Positions 37,864-50,342 of a DNA stretch of 64,000 bases are shown here, piece by piece. This DNA is from Antennarius striatus (lineage: Eukaryota; Chordata; Actinopteri; Lophiiformes; Antennariidae), in contig NC_090784.1 of assembly GCF_040054535.1 (NCBI RefSeq), positions 12,273,001 to 12,337,000 on the forward strand, read 5' to 3'. The notes under the pieces are model-generated. The model did no database searches. It had not been told where the DNA came from and worked only from the letters and a program-made list of their open reading frames with translations. Numbering within the stretch: position 1 is the stretch's first letter; each line of letters begins with the position of its first letter. Position numbers and translations under genes: made by a program.

Positions 37864-37902
37864 CTGCAAATGTGTTGTAATCAATCTTTAACACATTTGC
37901 AG
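37864..37902. repeat. Perfect 13-bp inverted repeat (hairpin)
   Basis: CTGCAAATGTGTT at 37864-37876 and its exact reverse complement at 37890-37902, with a 13-nt loop. Just upstream of the E-box region in minus-strand terms. Function unknown. Confidence 0.85.
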
Positions 37903-38821
37903 CATTCCCTACTTGTTTTGCTCATGTCCCCATATTTTTGTCATATCTTTGTTTACAAGTTAGTGAATGCACTCAGAACTTTTTTTTTTTGTCAAAACCT
38001 TATATTTATTTTATAAATTACAAGGGTCACTAGAGTCAAAATGGTTAAAAAACTAAATCAAAACACTTGTGTGGCTCACCCTTCATCCAGGTTATGGAAA
38101 TCATCCAGTGTTGAATTAGAAGCAACTGGTCATCTATTCATCGGTAAAGGTTAACTTCATTATCGCTGCAGAAACCTGTAGGCAGAGCAAATCTCTGTTT
38201 CAACCTTCAAGAACAAAGTGGGGTTTTTTTTTAAATATGACAATCTATGACACCAACACAGTGGTGCATTTCTAACCTCCTTGTGTATGTATTTCAAAAT
38301 AGTTATTTCAAATGTGAAATATCATCAGTAATAATCAAACACAGAAAAACAACAATGTATCTATTTCATTCATCTGTATTTTATTGTTCGTAATTTTTTT
38401 TTTAATTCAAATAAATAATGTCAAATGTATGAAGCCTAAAACTGGCTCATCAGAGAATATCCCAATGTCATGTGTAATAAATACTGTATTTAAAAAAAAA
38501 AAACATCACAGTAACTGTAATGTCAAAATCACATCTTTTGCAAAATTAGCTGCATAAAATGTATGGCTATGAACATATTAACATTTTGGAAACAAAAATT
38601 CATTTTTACACTGACAATACAGGCTACAACACAATGCATTTTGATATTTTTAAAACTGCACCACAATGATCCAACGAAAGAATGACACTGAAAGGCATCA
38701 TGGATAGGGCTGTGAGGAGATTAGAGCTATGTTTTCATTATCTTGGTTTACATGAACCCAGTTACACTCTCAAGCAGAATGGGAAATGTTTAAAGATACA
38801 GAATGAATTCTGATGTGGTTA

Positions 38822-41800
38822 CTACTGCTTTCCCAAACTCCCTTGACTATGGAAATTCAAAAAGCAGTTGTGGTTGCGTGAAATACAAAGAAAGACACAG
38901 CATTTAAGGCATAGCACTCGAGATGTTCTCCGACAGTCTTTAAAACGACACCGGCCTCCCTCTCCCTCCCCAAGCTGCTCAGGCCAGTGACCTGAACCAT
39001 CAAACCGCGTGGCTGCATCTGGCAAAGGACTTTCTTCCAACAAGCTAGGATTGGGTGTGTCGTTTGCTGTATGAGTTTTCTCTATGGGGGGTTGAGAGGG
39101 AATTGAGTCCCGGCTATCAGCATCAATGGAGAGGATTAATGCCTTGGACACCTGTAATCTAAAGTCCATGAGAGTCAAAGGTGTAGATCCCACCCTGTGG
39201 TCCTGTCTGTAGAGGAGCCAGGAGTTGACCAAAGCCAGATCTGTTAGGTACCAGAGCACAGCTTGAGGCCAGCAGGTTGGGGCGGTGGTGGTGAGAGGGA
39301 TAGAGTAAAGATTTCGTAGATCTCTGCTCATGTGAGCTGACATTTGTGCTTTCTCGAAGTTGTCGATGAGTGACCCCATGTTCCTCTGGCTGTTTCCGGC
39401 AGTAGAAAGTATGAAGCCCCAGTGTGATCTACGCAACATCAGCTTCCCGTCTGAGCTCACAAACTCATCTCCGATCTGTCCACGAGCTCCTCCCACCCTG
39501 CCGGCTCCGTGAACTCCAGCAAGTAGGAGACGCTCCAGCATAGCAGGGGTGGAGTGTTCTTGTTTGCAGAGATACACCATACTGCCTTTTGGGGCAATAT
39601 TTTCTACTGCATCGTCTTTGCTAGACAGACCAACCTTAAGATCCACATTCAAGAGAAAACCACCAAATCCAATCAATGTTGTACAAATGAGAGAAGGAGA
39701 ATTATTGTGAATCTTCCTGGTTAAAGGAAGTGGGTATTGGTCAATGACATAATGATCGTCCCATCTCAGTGACAGACACCCAGCTTTGAAACGATGCAAC
39801 AATGGCCTTGTCTTCCACAGGGGATCAGTTTGACCTGCTGGACTATTCAGGTCATTCTGCTTGTTTCTCTGCTGAAAAAGTTCACTTTGTCTGCTTGGGG
39901 GATTTTTACATTGCTCTGCATTTTGAAATCCACAGTCGTGTCTGCCTTCCTGCATATTACTAATGACTGAATCCTTTGCAGCAAACTTCAAAATGCGAGT
40001 CAACTGGTGAAAACGGGAAAGTGGCATGGCTTCAGCAATCAAGGGCACCTTTGTCAGGTCCTCCCAGTAGAGCTTCAGACTGGGAAACTAAAAAACAACA
40101 AAAAAGAGGAAAAACAATTAGATACGAAATATAGTTTTGCATCAAATTAATAAAGCTAAATAAACATTCAAGACCAAAGGTTTAACGGAGCACAAACCTT
40201 CAAAGTTCCCATTGCGATGTGGATCCCAACAAATTGAGCAACCTCTCTTCCCGTGACAGGGTTTGGCAGTTTAGACAACTCATTTGTGCAGCTGGCAATT
40301 TCTACCCAGGTGTCCCAACCAAAATACTTTGAGAAATATTCAATAGGTTCTCTGGTTTTGTTTCTATCTCCTAGTGTTTCGAGTTGGCTCACTGAATTTG
40401 GAAAACTGTGGGATAAAAAAGAAAAATTATCATGGACACAACACTGAACGCCACATACAAAAACAAACAATTACTTATTTCAAACACATTAATCACTAAA
40501 AGCCTAAGTTTTTCCCCAATTTCTATATTTGTAGAAAATTTAAAGCTACAGAAAACTGTAATGTTTTCAGCACTGAGGGTTTGAGAGAAAAAAAAGATTT
40601 ATTGTACTTCTGTGATATTTCATCTGGCTGTCGTGCGTTGCTTGTTTCGTTCTTGTAGAAGTAGGTCAATATTTCTGCTTCGGTGTCAAGCTGGGGATCA
40701 GCCAATTCAAAACTGTCCGCATCCTCTTCATCTGAGCTCTGAAGGAGGAAGTCTTGGAGGTCTGGTGGACACAGATTAGTATTTTATCAAGCAGTGACTT
40801 TAAAGGTATTAATAACAAGTAATCCTGTTTTTAAAACAGAAAAAAGAACTTGTGTATCTACAATCTAATCATTCATACAAAAATACATATATTATTGTAA
40901 AATAGACTAACCCACCTAGATTATTGTCTGTTTCTTGATGATCTGTCAATATGGCATCAGTAGGTGTTCCTGTGGTTACATTTCCACTGACAGACCGAGC
41001 GGCACCCAGTAGAACCTCCCTGTCCTCCTCCTTCACTGGATAGAAGATACACTGGCTGGTGTTGAAATCAGGGGATTCGTGACACTCCCTTATTGTTTCA
41101 GCACTATTGATGACTGAAAAAGAAAAAAGCCAAAATTTTCCGTTTAAAGTTATTCAAGGTCAACAAACTGCTGTTGCAGTCCACAAAATTGTTTTACCAC
41201 CACTATCTATTAATTCCATTTCCATAATAAAGCAACTATGTGACTATCGCACCTTGCCATAAATATGACGAAGCAGTTCAGAAATTCTCAAAACAACACC
41301 TCCAAAGCTCTGCAAATACTGTTATGTGTAAATTTGTGGTTTCAAAAATAAGTTTCTTGTCTACAAACAGTAGGAATTTGTCCAGTATTTTATTTGCAGT
41401 GTTGTTTTTGTTGGAAACAAACTGACAGTAAGAGTATGGAGGACATTACACTCGACATTAACATTCTTACATGCTTCCTGTGCAGGTTAATCAAACAGTG
41501 TGTAAATTTTATGCTTTATGTGTTTAAGAGTTATCATTTAAATTTGGGACAACAAAAGCTAGGGGTTTTCTTTGCTTTCCTGTCTTGTTCAGACTCTGTG
41601 TTTGTGTGCCCGTAGACTATAGCTGAAGAATAAGCTCAAAGAGGAGTCTACTACATCTTCTCTCTGTATAGGATTACATCTTGTTTGTACATGGTCCAAG
41701 GCAAAGTCAACAGACACAAATAACCGCACAGTCCTCATGCTAACATTATTTTCTCTTTTCCATAAAATCATACACCTTCTATAGAAACGGTTCATGGGAC

Positions 41801-44800
41801 GAAAACAAAAACCAGAAAACAAAACAAAAACAAAAACTTAGTATTTTCTAATGTTCCGGAACAGAATCGGAACAGAAAATAATTGTAATCAGATATTACG
41901 TTTTTGTTTTTTTTAGATATTTTTTAAAAAAAATATCTGACCTCATGTTCCCCTTCCTGTCATTCACTAAATGTGTGATGACAGCAGACAGATGATGAGG
42001 CACATCACCAACAGTCAAGGAAAAGCCGTCTCCCAATCTCGATTATATTCATAACAGGTAAACACTGCAGTCTCCATCCATCCATCTTCCACTGCTTATC
42101 CGTAGTCGGGTCGTGGGGGCAGCAGCTTCAACAGGGAGCCCCAAACTTCCCTTTCCCCGGCCACATCCACCAGCTCTGACTGGGGGATCCCAAGACGTTC
42201 CCAGGCCAGTGTTGAGATATAATCCCTCCACCTGGTCCTGGGTCTGCCCCGAGGTCTCCTCCCAGTTGGACGTGCCAGAAACACCTCGGCGTCCCGGAAT
42301 CATCCGCACCAGATGCCCAAACCACCTCGACTGACTCCTTTCCACGCGAAGGAGCAGCAGCTCTACTCTGAGCCCCTCGCAAATAGCAGTGTTTCTCACC
42401 TCTGAGGGACACACTGCAGTGTCAATCTGAAAAAGTGTTTGATTTAGACATTAACTCTTTGGCTGCCAGTCGTTTTCAGTGCAGTGTGTCCCCGTATGCC
42501 AGCGCTTTGTAGCAATTAATCTCCTTCGGTGGACTTCCTCTGACGCTCCGGACATGTATCGGTGTTTTCTTTCTGTTCTTGATCGATCACAAGATGTTTC
42601 ACTGAGAGCTTCAAGTGTTCTCTCCCCGGTGAGCTCTGACATACACAAACATTGTTGCATCATAAACTGCCGCAACTTCTCTGTCTCCCACTGATTCTCT
42701 ATCGTCTGTTCCATAAGTGGATCAGTGTTGTTGTCCTGTTTACTGTAGGGACAAATCTGCAGTATATAAACTAATTGCTTTAATTGTCAATTTAAAAGTC
42801 CTAAAGCTACCTACCTATTTATGTGTACAAGGAATGTTATTAACCGGTTCAGGAATGTCCTTTCATGGGTGGAACGTAAAATCGGAAACATTATAATGCT
42901 GTTTTTGTTCGGAACGAACCGATTGGTAAAACATTATACTTAAAGCCCTGCATACATTATACACCAACATGTGCATTACATTTTTCTGTTGCATTACCCA
43001 AAATGCTTTAAAGTGCACCTGTAATTACACTTACGTGAACTGGAGGTGTCTTCATTGTTGACTGGATCTGCATTCCATTGGACGTGTCTGCTGCTCTGCA
43101 TGGACTGGACCTCAGTAAACACTTGCGTGCTCTCCTCCTTCACCAAAACAGTCCTTATGTCACGATGATGCTGTGGCTGCACAACTGTATTTTCCCCATT
43201 TTGACAGGGGGTGGCAACTGCTAACGCATCTGGAAGACTCTCTTCAACCTTGATCTCCTGGCTTCTCAGGACCTGAACTTCATTCTCAAGGTTTACCTGT
43301 GCCTGAAATGAAAATAAATGTGAGCATGTGGAATTCATCATTTGGGTTAAATGCATATGATTTATATAATTAGTATCTGACCTGTCCTTCAATGTTTGTC
43401 TCCTGGTCACAAGTCATTCTTTGTCTTGACATGAGGAATTTCTCAAGTATGATTCCAGGAGATTGGTCCCTATCTTGTTTGTCTCCACCTTGCAGACCTC
43501 TTTGATTCATCACCTCTTCAACACTGGTGGTGACTGACTTCAGCTCAAACACGACTTGCTCTTCAGATGATTCCTCTAATATAGATGGTATAGAGGGTAA
43601 AGGTGTGGGAGGATCAGTAGCTTTGTTGGTCTCAAATTCCAAAATGGTGTCTGTCATTGAATTTTTTGGACTAGTCTTACCTTCAAAATTGGCTTCTGTA
43701 TCAGATGTTACAGGATGCATTTCGTAAACTATCCGACATTCCTCCTGTTCCTTGTCTGATTCTGTTTGTTTGTTAGCATGTATAACTGAAACAGTCTTTG
43801 ATATCATGTCCCTTTTAAGACATCCTGTTCTTCTCCAACCCCTTGTAGTATTCCTCACAACAGCGCCACTCTCTTTTTTCTTCTGGACCAAGATTTCCTC
43901 CGCTTCTTCTTTCACATCCATTTGATGAGTAGAGCATGACACAGTCTGTGACGCAAGACTTTTTTCTGTTTCATTACTAACTTGCCCAGTGCTTCGATTA
44001 CTGGGTTCATTTGATTCAATTTGGGGAACATTGACTTCATGGGAAGTTGGCTCATGACTCTCATTTTGCTCCCCAACAGTGACCAAATCTACCTCAAGAA
44101 GTAAATCCTCCTTGATGTCTTCTTCCACAACACCCTGGACTTCAGCTTCTGAGCCGACATTCTTCAGAGTCCCTTCTTCTTGCTTGTCCTCACCTAATGT
44201 CAAAGACTCCCCCTTCTCACAACTCTTTGTATGCGGGGTCTTACTATTTTCTTTTTGATCAGATGGTGGGTGTACTTCTGGAGAGGTAGGTGATTGATCA
44301 AGTGCTTTTGCTTTATTTCCACCCTTATCTCCATAGCCACTCATTTCAACTTCTGTGGGGGGGCCAGGTAAAGAAGGGGATGGAATCAATGCTGGAAAAG
44401 AAACATTTCGCTCTCTGTCTTCTAACGCCATCTCTCCAACCTCTGGCTCAGTATCCCAGTCTGTGGCAGCATTTATCATCCCAACCAAATGATTGTGTTG
44501 TTTTGGAAACCGGTAAAGATCCGATTTTGACACACCTTCAAAGATATTTCCATTGGTGTAAGTGAGACCCGGACTCTCTATAATGTGCACTGTCGCCTTG
44601 TGTTTCTGAAGGGATGAGACTTCACTAAATCTCTCTCCACAGTCCTTACACTCCAAAGCACGCTTAGAATGAGAAGATATCACTCCTTCGATCTCCACTT
44701 TTGAGGAGGCTTTACGTTTCCTGGTGGCCTTTTGCTTAGGAGGCAATGTCTCAGACGACTGACAGGAAACCTGCAGCGAGGACAACAGTGAAAGAGCTTT

Positions 44801-47800
44801 GAGGTTCTTCTTGGGTCTCCCTCCTTTTTTCTTACCTTCTGCTTTGAAATTATTTGTTGAATCACTGACAGGATGTTTGAGTTTGTTGCCTTTACTCTGT
44901 TGAGGCACTGTTGGAGATCGAGGTGAAGTCTCCTTTGTCTGACTTGATGCCTTTGGTGTGTCTAATTTGTAAACTTTCAGTTGTGGCTGCTTATGTCCTT
45001 TCAGGAGAAGAAGAGCATCTTGAGTTTTTTGTGGTCCAGCAATGTCTGGTGAAGCAGTATTAATTTTTTCCTTTTTTTGTCTTTTCTTTCGATTTCCATC
45101 CTTTGCATTCTTGGTCTTGCTTTTTTGCATCTCTTTTGCTTGTTTTGTTTTTTTAAAAATGGGTGATGCTGCAGTTTTGTGCTCACTTACATGTGTAACA
45201 CAACCTGGGGCTACGGCTTTTTGCTTTTTCATTTTATTTTTTCTTGTATCCTCTTTCATTTGTAGGTCCTGGGTCAATGGTGGCGATTTAATTTGAGCTT
45301 GAGATACGGAATGTCCCACATTCTTGTCCTGTTTTTTCTTTCTTCCTTTCTTCTGCAATGGTACTTTAGTTTCAGGGATCTTTTTTGATGTTTTCTTCTC
45401 TTTCATCACATCCCCCTGTGCTTGCTTACGCTGCTGTGATGATTTCTTTGTTTTATTTTTCTCTTTACTTTGTGGACCAAATTTAACTACCAGATGAGAT
45501 TTTTTCGATCTTTGGCGTTTAGCAGGCCGGCTTTGAATTGGAAAGTCATCACTGTACATGGATCCAACCAGTTCTTGCATATATCCTTGAAATATAAATG
45601 CCCTAGCTGGTTTTCTTTTCCGTACTTTCACCAGTTCTTGAGCCGACATTACACTTATGGGTAACTCGGAGATCTGTGGTACTTGTTTTGCCTCCCCTTG
45701 TGAAAGAACCTTGTCTTCAGGGGACGGACCATTTATTTCATTTAGATTTTCCACCAGGTTCTGATTCCTTTTTTTATTTACAGGCGGTTTTTCAGGTGGT
45801 TCTTTATCAACATTTTTTTGTGTTGACTCTTCCTGTGTGTTTTGTGATGTGTCTCCATCCATCACAGAGTGAACATGATCTGGACTTACTGTCTGCATCT
45901 GGAAATCAACATCTTTTTTGGGATTGCTTTCAAATACACTTGGAGTTTGTGTAAGGGTATCTGATGGAACAAATGAGCCAGAGGGAAAGTCCTGTTGTTC
46001 TCTTTGTAAAGGGATCAACTCCAACTCAACCGTATGCAGCATTGGTGGGACTTCTGGGTCCACCTCCGGCTCAGCTATTACAGTCTGATCTGGAGTCTGC
46101 TCAGGAATCTTCTCCATTCCCGTGGTTGGTACCACAGACGAGGATGGGATTTCTTCTTGTGGCACAGTTTGGGATTGTTCCAACTCCACTGTTGGTATCA
46201 AGGCTGGGGTAAGTTCTAATATGACTGTTTCCTCCAGGTTTTGTTTGAGCATATCTACCTCATTCTGGCAAACCATTTGGTCCACAGCACCAGACTGAAT
46301 TGCACTATTGTTAGACTGCTGGAAGATCTGGTGCATTTCTTCTCCCACAAGCCTTCCTGTTTGTTCACTTGGAACAAGTGTTAGTTCTATATTTTCACCT
46401 ACTACTATGTGGGAACTCATTTCAGTGAAAGAGGGGGTTTCCAATTGTCCTTCTGGTGTAATAGGTTCCAATATAATTGTTTGCTCCATTGCCTCACATA
46501 GGACGTTAGACTGAGCCAATCCCACCATGTTAGATTCATTCTGTTTCATTCCCATGAAGTCTACTTGCGGTGGATTGAGATTAAAATTCCCTGACTCCGC
46601 CACTTGTGAAAGTTGCTGCACTGCCAACGGTGGGGCATGAGGCGGCACCTGCCCCAGGATTACAACTTGATTGACTTTCTGCACATTTCCCAAAGACTCA
46701 ATTAGTCTGCGAATCTGCTCTGTGTCAATATTGGCATCAACTTTTTGCAGAGGTCCATTTGGCTCCACCTGTAGAAGTGCTGGTTGGCAAAAAGGTATCG
46801 GAGTAATGATGGGTGTACTTTGCTTCTTTTGCTGCCCAGCTGCAAGGACATTACCAGCTGCAGCAGGCAACATTTTGTGCTTCGTTTTTATGTGATGAAG
46901 CCGTGTCTTGGTACTCTTGAAGGTGGCCTTGCATGCACAACACGGATACTTTGTAGAAGCACCTAAAATAATAAAAAAAGAATTACGATACACTGTAGGA
47001 TATTTCCTGCTACCTAAGGACACATTTTTAAGAAGTTTCAGAATCAACAACAATGCCAATAAAATTATCACAATGTGAAAATGAGCCTAAATCAACAAAA
47101 TTAAAAAAGGACTTGAATTTTTTTGGAATTTAACTATTAACAGGATTTTTCTTTTAGTAAGTGAATCTATAACTTTTGAAGTTAGTTTTGCTATATTTTT
47201 GTCACAAACCAAAATATTGGACACGTTAAAATCTTTATCTACAGTAATGCTGGTGACAAGCTGTTAATCTTAAAATTTCATAGCAATTTGTTCAGAAATT
47301 TAAATTGTAAAATCAACCATGACCTTCACACATGTGTTTCTGAGCTTTATAAATTGTCAAGAGATTACATCCTTAGGATTTAGCCTTTAGGATAAATTAA
47401 TTTAACCTAAAAAAGCAGATGAGAAATTTCAGTCTGGATAAATGTGCAGGCCAGACTGTGGCACCTAGAAAAATTGTAAACTAGGCAAAAATGCTAGTTT
47501 TAATGTTTAAAATAAGTTGACATAGATGGCATTTTTCTTACCATCATCTTTTTTTACTTGTTCTTTAGCTTTGTCTTCTTCTTCAGCTCCCTCTGGAAAG
47601 TGTGATACCATATGTTTCTGAAGAGCTTTGGACATAGTGAATCTCTTTCCACACTCCTTACAAATGTATGGCCTCTCTCCAGTGTGCGTTCGGCGGTGAT
47701 ACTTCAGCAGTGTCATGGTTTTACAAGGTTTGCCGCAGTCGGTGCAGGCATAACCATCCAAACCAAAATGAATTTTCTTATGAAGGGTGAGCTCTGATGA

Positions 47801-50342
47801 CTTCTTGAAAGCCTGGCTACAGATTGGACATTTGAAGGGTTTCTTCTCTACGTGGGCTTTCTGGTGGGCCATGAGCTCTGTGGAGTTTGTGAAGTGGCGG
47901 TCACAAACATAACAAGCGAAAAGGGCATTTCTCAGTATACATTGTTCATATTCTGCAGGGTGACTCAACTTCAGATGACGTACTTTGCTCTTTTGATCAC
48001 TGAAGATTATGTGGCACTCAATGCACTGCAGGGAGAGCTGAGATGCTGGAGAGAAAAAAAACAGAAGGCAATATTATTCACATGTATCATACTGTACTTC
48101 TAAGAACAGAGGTAAACAGAACAGCACAACCATCATCCATCCATTTTTATTTTTTCATTTCCATTTCCCAGCAGCTTCTTCCACTTTGCAGGTCACAGGG
48201 GTTGCTGGAGGCTGTCCCAGCTGACTACGGGTGAGAGGCAGGGTACAATCCGGACCGCCAATGCATCGTGGGGCCACACAGAAGAAAATCAACCACTCAC
48301 GCACACACTCACACCTACAAACAATTCAGAACTGATCAGTTCACCTAACCTGAATAATTTTGGAGGTGGGAGGAAGCCGGATAACGTGGAGAGAATCACG
48401 CAGAAAAAACACACCCATTAGACTTAGAATTACACAACCTTTTATATGTTGCACGTTATTATCTAAAAATTTCCAAAAAGTGTCAACATTTGATCAGAAC
48501 TTTAAATCTGTTTGTTTGAATCTGCATAGATGAATATTTGATCAAGGTAATCCAGGCTCTGGATGCAGCATGTCTTATCACGTAACACAATGACAGGGCC
48601 ACAAGTTCTTAAGAGCATAAAAATGACATGCTGACTGCAGTAATGTCCACCAAAACTGTTGTCCATGAACAGAAGCAGACCGAAACACAAATGTACAAAA
48701 CCCGTGTTATTCAATCAGCATCTTGATAAGTCGTCAGGGAACGGTTTATTCTGATCAAGAAAAATAACCTCACTGATAAAGATCTAAATAATTTGTTGCT
48801 GCAATATTCCTGTGTTTTGATAGGTTGTCGATGCAACATAAAATAATTTAATGTATAGTATACAGGAAATATTTTTGCACAGTTAATTACTACAGAACTT
48901 TGTGATGCCTATTCAACTTAAAACACCTAAAACCTAAAAACACAATCATCACCACACTAATAGAAATGCTTCACTTAATGATCTGTTTATAACATGGTCC
49001 AGAATGCCCACATGCCAATATTGTAAACTGGGAAAGATATGAACCTACTAAAAGGATCATGTGATTTGAAAGTGATATAATTTTATTTTCACAGTGGGGA
49101 GTCATAAACTTGTTCCTGGAGGCATAACAACACATACACAAAGTGAAAACACTCACATGTGAGAGGCACAACCAACGGTTTAGACATGTCCATCTTCAGA
49201 GGGTCGATCATGGCCTTCTTGGAGGGGACATATTTCCTACCGTCACGTACAGCTTTATCAGTCTTTTTTGTCTTTGGTCCCTCACAGCTGGAATTTGCAT
49301 TTTTATCTGGGCTTGGTTGAACGGGAGCACCTTCTTTTGATGAAGAGTCAAACTTCTTCCCTCCAGTGTTCTTTGAGGGACCAGTCAGCTGCTGAGCTGC
49401 AGTCTCTTTCTCCAATGCATGTGTGACAGCCATGCCCGCAGGTGCTTCTACATGTGTCCCATTTTCCTGCGGTGCCATTGTGTCAGTCTCGGTAGAGATG
49501 GCAGATGTCCTCGCCTCCTCTGGTGAATCTGGTTCACCCTGTACTGGCTGAGATCCAGTATCCGCCTTTTGTGGTTTCTCTGTGGTTGGAGTGATGACAA
49601 GTTTTGGTCCAGCGCTTGACTCGGTTAGACTCTGCATGGCTCCAACTTCTTGGTTTCTCAAAGGCTCTGGTTTGTACGTTTCTAGGAGATCAGGCCCTGC
49701 ACAGAACACAGAATATCTGTTAACTGAACAGCTAAACCAACAAAAAAATAAACACGAATTTTAAATACTTTATCAAACGAATAATTTGGAAGGAAAAAAA
49801 AACAGATTTTCTACGAGGCAAACGAGCTGCAGCTGCTTTGTTGTCTACACGGCGACAGCTGGGAAACCAGAGAATGAATGGGTTTAATAGATTTGTATTA
49901 CAAAAGGCGACCGATGAACATGGGGGGAAGGGGGGCGTTGGAGACGCTTGTGTGACCCAGCAAAGAGAATAAAGGAAACCCTACATGAGCTGTTGATAAC
50001 ACAGTGCTGTAAGTTGCTGATTATTTAATCAAACAATCCCTCCACATAAACCAAAGATGCACAGATAGCATTAGCTTAGTTAGCTTAAATTCATAAAATT
50101 CAGTAAAAGAACGGGTTGCAAATGTTTGTATTTGCAGCTTATTATAGCGCCAAATATGCTTCTAAACTCTGTGCCTTCTCTCTCAGAAACTGTTTTAGGT
50201 GAAAGTGTGAAGTAGGATGCAGATTTTGGTTACCTAAGATCGCTCGTACGCCCAGACATCTTCCCGTCTCTTCGCTCCGCACAAAACCAACGAAGATGCC
50301 ACAGACATCGCGAGCTCGTTGGACCAAGCTGCACAGATTCAT
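38822..50342 (-). CDS. C2H2 zinc-finger / PiggyBac-transposase-derived fusion protein
   Basis: Nine minus-strand exons: 50342-50234, 49696-49157, 48045-47542, 46962-43382, 43302-43035, 41113-40916, 40761-40608, 40405-40198 and 40087-38822. They sum to 6828 nt, 2275 residues, and all junctions keep frame. The 48045 exon has five fingers (LQCIECHIIF, FACYVCDRHF, FKCPICSQAF, YACTDCGKPC, YICKECGKRF). The long exon has two more (YPCCACKATF, LECKDCGERF), lysine-rich blocks and an AT-hook-like KGGRPKK. The last three exons encode a PiggyBac DDE-type domain (LPNPVTGREVAQFVGIHI, LPLTR, WPQAVLWYL) with a C-terminal zinc ribbon (CRFKDCRRTSRVLCLKCC). Introns split the transposase part, so it is a host exon set and not a fresh insertion. 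Several sumoylation-type KxE sites lie in the middle. I know of no named ortholog. Confidence 0.78.
41790..42955. mobile_element. Possible old DNA element around a LINE fragment
   Basis: The left part (GTTCCGGAACAGAATCGG) and right part (GTTCGGAACGAACCGATTGG) share a GTTCCG/CGGAAC theme in opposite senses, which suggests a single older element with a LINE fragment (42062-42415) inside it. Clear terminal repeats were not found. It lies in the intron between two exons of the zinc-finger/PiggyBac gene. Confidence 0.35.
42062..42415 (-). mobile_element. LINE 3' fragment (non-LTR retrotransposon)
   Basis: The minus-strand frames read QSRWFGHLVRM, then PTGRRPRGRPRTRWRDYIS and LAWERLGIPQSELVDVAGER, the typical C-terminal end of a fish LINE, different from the family at 25270. 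It is 5'-truncated and lies in an intron of the zinc-finger/PiggyBac gene. Confidence 0.85.
48128..48420. repeat. Teleost CCATCCAT-type interspersed repeat
   Basis: Reads CATCCATCCATTTTTA, GGTCACAGGGGTTGCTGG, GGCTGTCCCAGCTGACTACG, then GGTGGGAGGAAGCCGGATAA, a common dispersed fish repeat. Related to 15842-16030. It lies in the intron before the five-finger exon of the zinc-finger/PiggyBac gene. Confidence 0.7.

Noticed and set aside
44290-46212. Plus-strand frames opposite the 3.6-kb exon
   Set aside because: Antisense shadows of the long coding exon.
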